From: Candidatus Neoanaerotignum tabaqchaliae
GTDB lineage: Bacteria; Bacillota; Clostridia; Lachnospirales; Anaerotignaceae
Assembly (NCBI GenBank): GCA_904420235.1
Contig: CAJFUS010000186.1
Span: forward strand, 1 to 5,410
DNA: 5,410 nt
Direction of reading: 5' to 3'
Under the pieces are notes generated by a model. The model did no database searches. It was not told where the DNA came from and worked only from the letters and a program-made list of their open reading frames with translations. Made by a program: the position numbers and the translations under genes. This document shows, one piece after another, positions 1-5,410 of the stretch (position 1 is its first letter; the number at the start of each line of letters is the position of its first letter).

Positions 1-118
1 ATTTTGATTGTTAAGCAATTGACATAAATAAAAGAGGAAACAGAATTATGTAAATTTGATTGAATATTTTATTAAAAATTCTTCCTTAATATATGCTGTT
101 AAAAAGGGCAGTTTTTTA
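1..118. other. AT-rich upstream region, no confident gene
   Basis: No gene can be supported here. Frame 1 on the + strand is open from the window edge to a TAA at 25-27 (last residues ILIVKQLT), so these could be the final codons of an upstream gene. Eight residues are too few to identify it, and they do not resemble a RecF or RemB end that I recognise. The rest is strongly AT-rich. No DnaA-box cluster is visible, so there is no sign of the replication origin that often lies near gyrBA. Confidence 0.4.
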
Positions 119-147
119 TTGTTAAAATAACGTTTTAATGGTATAAT
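119..147 (+). promoter_or_regulatory. Probable sigma-A promoter of gyrBA, extended -10
   Basis: The -35 is TTGTTA (119-124, 4 of 6 matches to TTGACA). A 17-nt spacer follows, then a perfect TATAAT (142-147) preceded by TG at 139-140, an extended -10. The -10 runs into an alternating A/T tract reaching 156. The inferred start is near A154, giving a leader of about 115 nt to the gyrB start codon. It is the best promoter match upstream of gyrB. The caveat is that a terminator-like hairpin lies just downstream, so it could instead drive a short RNA. Confidence 0.7.
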
Positions 148-166
148 ATATATATAAATTGTGTCG

Positions 167-209
167 CAAAAAAGCGTGGCGGACATAGTTTGCCCTAAAC
201 GCTTTTTTG
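167..209 (+). terminator. Strong terminator-like hairpin in gyrB leader (possible attenuator)
   Basis: The outer stem is 11 perfect base pairs: CAAAAAAGCGT (167-177) with ACGCTTTTTTG (199-209). Inside it, GGCGGAC (178-184) pairs with GTTTGCC (188-194) across an ATA loop, including two G-U pairs. A 4-nt bulge, CTAA (195-198), lies on the 3' side. The stem ends in a T6 tract followed by GTTTAG. The A6/T6 symmetry would allow termination in either direction. It sits about 13 nt after the inferred transcription start and 59 nt before the gyrB start codon. Either it attenuates gyrBA, or it ends an upstream or short transcript. Confidence 0.6.
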
Positions 210-255
210 TTTAGTTATATTGTTTATTATTTATGGTTGCTTGTATAAATTTTTT

Positions 256-261
256 AAGGAG
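256..261 (+). promoter_or_regulatory. gyrB ribosome binding site
   Basis: AAGGAG lies 7 nt before the ATG at 269. The next in-frame ATG is residue 25, inside the conserved RPGMYIG motif, so this site fixes the gyrB start. Confidence 0.9.
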
Positions 262-268
262 ATAAAAT

Positions 269-2173
269 ATGGCAGGGGAATATAATGAAAATCAAATTCA
301 GGTTTTGGAGGGGCTTGAGGCCGTAAGAAAGAGGCCGGGAATGTATATAGGCTCCACAAGCGCCAGAGGCCTTCACCACCTTGTGTATGAGATAGTTGAT
401 AACTCCGTTGACGAAGCGCTTGCCGGATATTGCAGCGAAATAGACGTTATAATTCAAAAGGGAGATATAATAACCGTAAAGGATAATGGGCGCGGAATAC
501 CAACAGGCATACACCCGGTTAAAAAAGTGCCGGCTGTTGAAATGGTTTTTACAATGCTTCATGCTGGCGGAAAATTCGGCGGCGGCGGATACAAGGTATC
601 AGGCGGCCTTCATGGTGTAGGCGCTTCCGTAGTAAACGCTTTAAGCGAGTGGCTTACGGTTGAGATATACCGCGACGGACAAATCCATAGGCAGGAATAT
701 AAAAGGGGAGACGTAACGACACCTCTTACAGTTGTTGGAGAAAGCGACCTTCATGGAACAGTTGTTACTTTTAAGCCGGACGGAGAGATTTTTGAGGAAA
801 CGGTTTTTGATTTTGACACATTGGCCACAAGGCTTAGAGAAACAGCATTTTTAACAAAAGGCCTTAAAATTAATATAGAGGACCGCCGAGAAGGAATGGA
901 GCAGAAAAAGTCCTTTCATTACGAAGGCGGCATAAAGGAGTTTGTTCATTATCTTAACCGCAGCAAAACTCCCATATATAACGAGATATTTTATGCGGAG
1001 GGCGTGAAGGACGGAATTTATGTTGAGGTAGCTTTCCAGCACAACGACGGATTTAACGAAAGCATACATACTTTTGTAAACAACATAAACACCACCGACG
1101 GAGGAACGCATTTAGAGGGATTTAAGGCCACGCTTACTAAAATAATCAACGATTACGGCCGGAAAGCCGGAATACTTAAGGAAAGCGATAAAAACCTTAC
1201 TGGCGACGATGTTAGAGAAGGAATAACAGCTGTTGTTAGCATTAAAATAGGCGAGCCTCAGTTTGAGGGCCAAACAAAAACAAAGCTTGGAAACAGCGAG
1301 GCAAAAGGCGCCGTAATGGCAGTTTTCTCTGAAAAGCTTATATATTTCCTTGAGGAAAATCCTGCCGTTGGAAAAATAATATTTGAAAAGGCCCTTGTGG
1401 CTTCGAGGGCCAGAGACGCGGCTAAAAAGGCCAGAGAGCTTGTTAGAAGGAAAACGGGACTTGACACAACTCGTCTGCCAGGAAAGCTTACGGACTGTTC
1501 CGACCGCGACCCTAAAAATTGCGAGATTTATATTGTTGAGGGAGATTCCGCCGGCGGCTCGGCTAAAAAAGCGAGAGACCCTAAAACGCAGGCCGTGCTT
1601 CCTCTTAGAGGAAAAATACTTAATGTTGAGAAAGCGAGACTTGACAGAATTCTTGGCAGCGACACAATACGCTCTATGATTACGGCCTTTGGAACCGGAA
1701 TATCTGAGGATTTTGATATTGAAAAACTGCGTTATCACAAGATAGTTATAATGACTGATGCCGATGTTGACGGGGCGCACATAAGAACGCTTTTGCTTAC
1801 GTTTTTTTACAGGTATATGCGCCCGCTTATTGAGGACGGAAAGGTTTATATAGCCCAGCCGCCTCTTTACAGGGTTGAGAAAAACAAAGAGCACTACTAT
1901 GTTTATAACGATGAGGAGCTTGAGGAACTCTATAACAGAATAGGACGAAACGGCATAAAAGAGGTTCAAAGGTATAAAGGTCTTGGAGAGATGGACTTTG
2001 ACCAGCTTAGGGATACAACAATGGACGTTAAGCACAGGATATTGAAGAAGGTTGAGCTTAACGATGCCGTTGAGGCCGACGAAATATTCAGCATGCTTAT
2101 GGGAGACGAGGTTGAGCCAAGGCGAGAGTTTATAAACGAGAACGCCAGCTATGTTGAGAATCTTGACTATTGA
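269..2173 (+). CDS. gyrB: DNA gyrase subunit B
   Basis: This is the ATPase and TOPRIM subunit of DNA gyrase (type IIA topoisomerase). It acts with GyrA as an A2B2 tetramer to add negative supercoils using ATP. The GHKL ATPase domain shows the general-base glutamate E41 and N45 in the N-box, D72 in DNGRGIP, the lid GGLHGVG (112-118), and QTKTKL (335-340) in the transducer. R135 matches the arginine that contacts novobiocin in E. coli. The TOPRIM domain has EGDSAGG (424-430), PLRGKILNVEKA (445-456) and the metal-binding TDADVDG (496-502). QRYKGLGEM (567-575) and a C-terminal EPRREFINENA block follow. At 634 residues it is the short form, like B. subtilis (about 640), without the insert of Gram-negative GyrB. 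PLRGKILNVEKA and the ending ENLDY favour GyrB over the paralogue ParE, as does the adjacent gyrA. It appears intact. Confidence 0.99.
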   Translation: MAGEYNENQIQVLEGLEAVRKRPGMYIGSTSARGLHHLVYEIVDNSVDEALAGYCSEIDVIIQKGDIITVKDNGRGIPTGIHPVKKVPAVEMVFTMLHAGGKFGGGGYKVSGGLHGVGASVVNALSEWLTVEIYRDGQIHRQEYKRGDVTTPLTVVGESDLHGTVVTFKPDGEIFEETVFDFDTLATRLRETAFLTKGLKINIEDRREGMEQKKSFHYEGGIKEFVHYLNRSKTPIYNEIFYAEGVKDGIYVEVAFQHNDGFNESIHTFVNNINTTDGGTHLEGFKATLTKIINDYGRKAGILKESDKNLTGDDVREGITAVVSIKIGEPQFEGQTKTKLGNSEAKGAVMAVFSEKLIYFLEENPAVGKIIFEKALVASRARDAAKKARELVRRKTGLDTTRLPGKLTDCSDRDPKNCEIYIVEGDSAGGSAKKARDPKTQAVLPLRGKILNVEKARLDRILGSDTIRSMITAFGTGISEDFDIEKLRYHKIVIMTDADVDGAHIRTLLLTFFYRYMRPLIEDGKVYIAQPPLYRVEKNKEHYYVYNDEELEELYNRIGRNGIKEVQRYKGLGEMDFDQLRDTTMDVKHRILKKVELNDAVEADEIFSMLMGDEVEPRREFINENASYVENLDY

Positions 2174-2201
2174 TACCTTCTTTAGGCGATATTTTCTGAA
2201 A

Positions 2202-2206
2202 GGGAG
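2202..2206 (+). promoter_or_regulatory. gyrA ribosome binding site
   Basis: GGGAG, within AAAGGGAG, lies 6 nt before the ATG at 2213, in the 39-nt gap after the gyrB stop. It supports residue 1 as the start over the next in-frame ATG (residue 9). No convincing internal promoter is seen in the gap, so gyrA is probably co-transcribed with gyrB. Confidence 0.85.
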
Positions 2207-2212
2207 TTTAAA

Positions 2213-4723
2213 ATGAGTGAAAACCAGATAGATAAGATGGTTACCGTCGATATAAACAAGGAAATGAAAAAATGTTATATCGAGTATGCCATGAGCGTAA
2301 TTATAGCAAGGGCCCTTCCCGACGTTAGGGACGGCCTTAAGCCTGTTCAAAGGCGTATATTATATTCAATGGGTGAAATGAATCTTGACCCTTCAAAGGG
2401 ATACAGAAAGTCTGCCCGTATAGTGGGCGATACAATGGGTAAGTATCACCCCCATGGAGACAGCTCCATTTATGAGGCCATGGTGCGTATGGCGCAGAAT
2501 TTCTCTATGCGCTATATGCTTGTTGACGGCCATGGAAATTTCGGCTCCATAGACGGCGACGGAGCAGCCGCCAGCCGTTATACAGAGGCTAAAATGAGCC
2601 GCATAGCTGTTGAAATGCTGTCGGACATAGATAAAAACACAGTTGATTTTGTTCCAAATTATGATGAGAACGAGAAAGAACCGGTTGTGCTTCCGGCAAG
2701 GATACCAAACCTGCTTATAAACGGTTCTTCGGGAATAGCCGTAGGAATGGCCACAAACATACCGCCCCATAATCTTGGAGAGGTTATAGACGGAGTTGTG
2801 TGTCTTATAGACGATAAAATTAACGGCACGGAAACAACTGTTGAGGAACTTATGGGATATATAAAGGGTCCGGATTTTCCAACAGGCGCCAATATACTTG
2901 GCAGAAGCGGCATAAGGGCTGCCTATAAAACCGGACGAGGCAAAATAACCGTAAGAAGCGAGGCTGAGATAGAGACTCTTCCAAACGGCAGGGAGCGTAT
3001 TGTTGTTACCGAAATACCTTATCAGGTTAATAAAGCCCGTCTTGTGGAAAAAATAGCCGACCTTGTTAAAGAAAAGAAAGTAGAGGGAATAAGCGACATA
3101 CTTGACGAGTCCGCCGGCGACGATATAAAAATAACCATAGATATTAAAAAGGATTATAACTCAAATGTTATACTGAATCAGCTTTATAAATATACTCAGC
3201 TTCAGGAGAGCTTCGGCGTTATAATGCTGGCTCTTGTTGACGGCAAGCCGGAAATACTTAACCTTAAGGATATGCTGGACAAATACCTTCTTCATCAGGA
3301 GGAGGTTGTTACAAGACGAACAAAATTCGATTTGGATAAAGCCCAAAAAAGAGCCCATATACTTGAAGGTCTTATGATTGCCATAGACAACATTGACGAG
3401 GTTATAAAAACAATACGCGAAAGCTATGACAACGCCAAAGAAAGACTTATGCAGAAGTTTGGTCTTACGGACGTTCAGGCTCAGGCTATATTGGATATGC
3501 AGCTCAGACGGCTTCAGGGCCTTGAGAGGGAAAAAATAGATAACGAGCACAAGGAGCTTATGGAAAAAATAAAATACTATATGGATATACTTTCCGATGA
3601 GAAAAAGCTTTTTGGTGTTATAAAGGACGAGATTTTAGCTGTTAAAGCAAAATATAACGACCCTCGCCGCACAAAGATAATAGATAATCCAGGGGATATT
3701 GACATTGAAGACCTTATAGAGGACGAGGTAAGCGTTATAACCCTTACTCACATGAATTATGTTAAGCGCACACCGCTTGACACATATAAAAGCCAAAACA
3801 GGGGCGGCAAAGGAATTATAGGAATGCAGACCCGTGATGAAGACTTCATAAAGGACCTTTTTGTAAGCTCTACCCATGACACAATGCTGTTTTTCACAAA
3901 CATAGGCAAGGTATACAGGCTTAAGGGGTATGAGGTGCCTGAGGCTGGAAGAAACGCCAGAGGCGTAGCCATAGTAAATCTTTTGGAAATTGCTCAAAAT
4001 GAGGAGATTAACGCCGTTATACCTGTTAAGGAGTTTGAACCGGATAAATATCTTGTTATGATTACAAAACAGGGTATAATTAAAAAGACCGACATGATGA
4101 GCTATTCCAATATAAGAAAAGGCGGCCTTAACGCCATTAACCTTAAAGATGACGACCAGCTTATAGCCGTAATGGTTACAAACGGACAAAATGACATATT
4201 TATAGCCACTCATGACGGAATGGGCATAAGGTTTAATGAGGACGATGTGCGCCCAATGGGAAGAACCGCAACAGGCGTGCGTGGAATTAAGTTAAGGGAC
4301 GGAGATTATGTTGTTTCGGCCGACATTATAGAGGAAAATACACAGGTTCTTAACGTAACTGAAAAGGGTTATGGAAAAAGAACGGCTGTTTCGGAGTTTA
4401 ATGTTCAAAAACGCGGCGGCATGGGTGTTAAGATACACCAGATAACCGACAAAACCGGAAAAATAACGGGAACCCTTATAGTTAATGAAGATGAGGAGTT
4501 AATGCTTATAACATCTGAGGGAGTTATAATAAGGCTCAGAGCCAATGATATATCTGTTGTTGGCAGAGCCAGTCAAGGAGTTAAGCTTATAAATCTTGAC
4601 GGAGGGGTAAACGTTGCGGGAGCCGCTAAAATAGCCGCCGACCAAATAGATGAAGAGGAAACTGATGAATCTGCGGAAGATGAACCTGCTCAGGAAATAG
4701 TACCTGATAATACTGTTGATTAA
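2213..4723 (+). CDS. gyrA: DNA gyrase subunit A
   Basis: This is the DNA breakage-reunion and wrapping subunit of DNA gyrase, the partner of the GyrB encoded just upstream. The N-terminal domain carries ALPDVRDGLKPVQRRILY (34-51) and the quinolone-resistance region KYHPHGDSSIYEAM (77-90). S84 and E88 there are the usual unmutated residues (E. coli S83 and D87). The catalytic pair is R122-Y123 in AASRYTEAKM; Y123 forms the covalent link to DNA. The tower and coiled-coil region runs to about residue 490. The C-terminal beta-pinwheel (about 505-808) contains a GyrA box, QNRGGKG (528-534), and a related QKRGGMG (732-738). The GyrA box marks gyrase and argues against ParC. The last 26 residues (811-836) hold 12 acidic and no basic residues. 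The length of 836 is normal for the family. The frame is intact and ends in TAA. Confidence 0.99.
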   Translation: MSENQIDKMVTVDINKEMKKCYIEYAMSVIIARALPDVRDGLKPVQRRILYSMGEMNLDPSKGYRKSARIVGDTMGKYHPHGDSSIYEAMVRMAQNFSMRYMLVDGHGNFGSIDGDGAAASRYTEAKMSRIAVEMLSDIDKNTVDFVPNYDENEKEPVVLPARIPNLLINGSSGIAVGMATNIPPHNLGEVIDGVVCLIDDKINGTETTVEELMGYIKGPDFPTGANILGRSGIRAAYKTGRGKITVRSEAEIETLPNGRERIVVTEIPYQVNKARLVEKIADLVKEKKVEGISDILDESAGDDIKITIDIKKDYNSNVILNQLYKYTQLQESFGVIMLALVDGKPEILNLKDMLDKYLLHQEEVVTRRTKFDLDKAQKRAHILEGLMIAIDNIDEVIKTIRESYDNAKERLMQKFGLTDVQAQAILDMQLRRLQGLEREKIDNEHKELMEKIKYYMDILSDEKKLFGVIKDEILAVKAKYNDPRRTKIIDNPGDIDIEDLIEDEVSVITLTHMNYVKRTPLDTYKSQNRGGKGIIGMQTRDEDFIKDLFVSSTHDTMLFFTNIGKVYRLKGYEVPEAGRNARGVAIVNLLEIAQNEEINAVIPVKEFEPDKYLVMITKQGIIKKTDMMSYSNIRKGGLNAINLKDDDQLIAVMVTNGQNDIFIATHDGMGIRFNEDDVRPMGRTATGVRGIKLRDGDYVVSADIIEENTQVLNVTEKGYGKRTAVSEFNVQKRGGMGVKIHQITDKTGKITGTLIVNEDEELMLITSEGVIIRLRANDISVVGRASQGVKLINLDGGVNVAGAAKIAADQIDEEETDESAEDEPAQEIVPDNTVD

Positions 4724-4737
4724 ATATTATAATTACT

Positions 4738-4768
4738 TCCCCCTCTTTGGTTTGAGAGGGGGATTTTT
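4738..4768 (+). terminator. Intrinsic terminator of the gyrBA operon
   Basis: A 9-bp perfect stem, TCCCCCTCT (4738-4746) with AGAGGGGGA (4755-4763), has an 8-nt loop and is followed at once by TTTTT (4764-4768). It begins 14 nt after the gyrA stop. There is no T tract in the opposite direction, so it acts on + strand transcripts only. Confidence 0.92.
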
Positions 4769-4771
4769 AAT

Positions 4772-4794
4772 AGTTTGAAGTTAAACTTTAAACT
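4772..4794. repeat. Near-perfect 23-bp palindrome after gyrA terminator
   Basis: Eleven positions on each side of A4783 pair, with a single G-T wobble (4777/4789); the outer arms are AGTTT and AAACT. The AT content is high and the loop is minimal, so it reads more like a DNA palindrome than a terminator. No T tract follows. Its function is unknown, and it may have arisen by chance in AT-rich spacer. Confidence 0.5.
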
Positions 4795-4813
4795 GCTGAA
4801 AGGTAAACATCAA

Positions 4814-4876
4814 TTTAGTTGTTAATCTAACAATAGAGAATTTGAAATTTATATTGAATATTTCCTGACAACTAAA
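4814..4876. repeat. Competing inverted repeats between the two terminators
   Basis: TTTAGTTGT (4814-4822) is perfectly complementary to ACAACTAAA (4868-4876). The shorter hairpin TTGTTA-ATC-TAACAA (4819-4833) shares bases 4819-4822, so the two folds exclude each other. The distal arm overlaps the first two bases of the next terminator stem. The pairing is certain as sequence, but a regulatory meaning is speculative. Confidence 0.35.
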
Positions 4877-4911
4877 AAGACGGTAGAATATGCTTTATTC
4901 TATCGTCTTTT
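4875..4911 (-). terminator. Bidirectional terminator between secG and gyrA
   Basis: A 16-position stem (4875-4890 with 4896-4911) has a 5-nt loop. A runs on one side and T runs on the other let it work on both strands. On the minus strand it lies 69 nt after the secG stop and ends in TTTTT. On the plus strand it backs up the gyrA terminator and ends in TTTTATATTTTAT. The pair 4883/4903 is a G-U wobble in the plus-strand RNA but an A-C mismatch in the minus-strand RNA, so the fold is slightly better in the gyrA direction. Confidence 0.85.
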
Positions 4912-4980
4912 ATATTTTATCCGGTTTGTGCCAATATGTTGTTTAGAAATTAATTTAAATCAACAGACGCTTTTGATAAA

Positions 4981-5229
4981 TTACAAAAGAAAATTGATTA
5001 TAATTCCTAAAATCATAAATAAAGCTCCGCCTATTTTGGTATATTTCTCAAGAGCGCCTTCCATTGAGTTGCCTCTGTTTCTGCTCCAATATGAGTCGGC
5101 ATTGGCCGATGAACCGCTTATGGCGCCAAGACCGGCGGAACGATTGTTTTGAAGAAGAATTATGACGCAAAGAAGAAGACCTATAATGGCCATAATAACA
5201 GACAGAATAATAACTAACGTATTTGCCAT
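4981..5229 (-). CDS. secG: Preprotein translocase subunit SecG
   Basis: SecG is a small accessory subunit of the SecYEG channel in the cytoplasmic membrane, aiding SecA-driven export. The protein has 82 residues, normal for the family. Two hydrophobic segments (about 4-26 and 66-82) flank a polar loop. The first segment ends in the family hallmark LLQNNRSAGLGAISG (25-39), and the loop carries SYWSRNRGNSMEGALEKYTK (46-65), a pattern I associate with clostridial SecG. I chose the ATG at 5229 because GGAGGA stands 8 nt before it. The frame stays open to a TTG at 5271, but that codon overlaps the predicted -10 box and would add an implausible leader. The gene has its own promoter and terminator, so it looks monocistronic. 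It converges on gyrA and is not followed here by rnr-smpB, a frequent arrangement in Bacillota. Confidence 0.95.
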   Translation of the reverse strand: MANTLVIILSVIMAIIGLLLCVIILLQNNRSAGLGAISGSSANADSYWSRNRGNSMEGALEKYTKIGGALFMILGIIINFLL

Positions 5230-5237
5230 TTCACATA

Positions 5238-5243
5238 TCCTCC
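5238..5243 (-). promoter_or_regulatory. secG ribosome binding site
   Basis: GGAGGA on the minus strand lies 8 nt before the ATG at 5229 and decides the start. An ATG-TGA pair at 5236-5231 inside the spacer is only 1 nt from the site, too close to be used. Confidence 0.92.
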
Positions 5244-5270
5244 ATATAAATAATACAAGCCTTTGGCACA

Positions 5271-5299
5271 ATTATAGCATAATATAAAAAATTGGGCAA
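5271..5299 (-). promoter_or_regulatory. secG promoter, extended -10
   Basis: Reading the minus strand, the -35 is TTGCCC (5299-5294). A 17-nt spacer precedes a perfect TATAAT (5276-5271), which is preceded by TGC, an extended -10. The inferred start is near A5264, giving a leader of about 35 nt. The flanking sequence upstream of the -35 is very AT-rich and could act as an UP element. Confidence 0.82.
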
Positions 5300-5328
5300 T
5301 ATATCATTTATATTATTTTATGTTTTAT

Positions 5329-5356
5329 TTGTAGGATTACAATACATGTGTTACAA
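5329..5356. repeat. Cluster of TTGTA/TACAA half-sites upstream of secG
   Basis: TTGTA-GGAT-TACAA (5329-5342) is a perfect inverted repeat with a 4-nt spacer. A further TTACAA at 5351-5356 directly repeats the one at 5337-5342, 14 bp away. The arrangement resembles an operator, but it lies about 30 bp or more upstream of the secG -35 and I cannot match it to a known regulator. Confidence 0.35.
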
Positions 5357-5366
5357 CTGAATAATT

Positions 5367-5389
5367 AAAAAGCGAGGACGACTCACTTT
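5367..5389 (-). terminator. Probable minus-strand terminator of a gene beyond the right edge
   Basis: On the minus strand AAAGTGAG (5389-5382) pairs with CTCGCTTT (5376-5369) across a 5-nt loop, with one U-G pair. The T run spans 5371-5367. It would end a minus-strand gene outside the window. Possible stops just before it are TGA (5406-5404) and TAA (5395-5393, last residues VVIQI). A third frame stays open through the hairpin to a TAA at 5339-5337, so the reading frame of that gene is unresolved. Confidence 0.55.
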
Positions 5390-5410
5390 GTGTTATATTT
5401 GAATCACCAC

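Noticed and set aside
19..46. TTGACA (19-24) with CAGAAT (41-46) as a second upstream promoter
   Set aside because: The -35 is perfect, but the -10 matches only 4 of 6 with a 16-nt spacer and no TG extension. The element at 119-147 is clearly better.
48..53. ATG-TAA start-stop preceded by GAGG at 34-37
   Set aside because: It lies upstream of the inferred gyrB transcription start and encodes only a methionine; most likely chance.
95..117. Hairpin GCTGTT/GGCAGT followed by T6 as a terminator of an upstream gene
   Set aside because: Three of the six pairs are G-U, so the stem is too weak to call despite the T run.
220..249. TTGTTT-18 nt-TATAAA as an alternative gyrB promoter downstream of the hairpin
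   Set aside because: The inferred start would fall in the ribosome binding site, leaving almost no leader. It is kept only as an alternative if the upstream promoter is disproved.
2163..2193. TTGACT and GATATT across the gyrB-gyrA gap as an internal gyrA promoter
   Set aside because: The 19-nt spacer and poor -10 make it unconvincing.
3161..4213. Further minus-strand open frames inside gyrA
   Set aside because: They are in codon register with gyrA and follow from its rarity of TTA, CTA and TCA codons. Their products are not recognisable.
4928..5152. 74-codon plus-strand open frame over secG
   Set aside because: It is a shadow of secG, with no RBS and no recognisable product.
4926..5271. 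9-bp inverted repeats (TTGTGCCAA / TTGGCACAA) flanking secG, as for a mobile element
   Set aside because: A 9-bp match within a few hundred bases is expected by chance. There is no target duplication, and the right copy overlaps the secG -10 and start region.

Overview
The window is housekeeping sequence, most likely from a low-GC Gram-positive anaerobe (Bacillota, class Clostridia, possibly Lachnospirales). The evidence is a short GyrB without the Gram-negative insert, the adjacent gyrB-gyrA pair, a clostridial-type SecG, strong AAGGAG/GGAGGA ribosome binding sites and AT-rich spacers with A/T-tract hairpins. The genus cannot be fixed by reading alone. All three genes share a strong preference for the leucine codon CTT, which argues that they are native to one genome and not recently acquired.

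Layout. Positions 1-268 hold no confident gene. They contain an extended -10 promoter (119-147) and, just downstream of it, a strong terminator-like hairpin (167-209) in the predicted gyrB leader. gyrB (269-2173) and gyrA (2213-4723) follow on the + strand, 39 nt apart, and probably form one operon. A GC-rich intrinsic terminator (4738-4768) closes the operon. The 257-nt gap after gyrA also holds a near-perfect 23-bp palindrome, competing inverted repeats, and a second A/T-flanked hairpin (4875-4911) that can end transcription from both sides. secG (4981-5229, - strand) converges on gyrA and has its own extended -10 promoter (5271-5299) and a textbook RBS. The right edge (5300-5410) is AT-rich, with a cluster of TTGTA/TACAA half-sites and a minus-strand terminator for a gene lying outside the window.

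Function. GyrB (ATPase and TOPRIM) and GyrA (DNA cleavage and wrapping) assemble as the A2B2 DNA gyrase, which introduces negative supercoils. SecG is an accessory subunit of the SecYEG protein-export channel and is functionally unrelated. I find no undescribed system. The most interesting observation is the promoter plus hairpin arrangement ahead of gyrB, which could be an attenuator or a short RNA.
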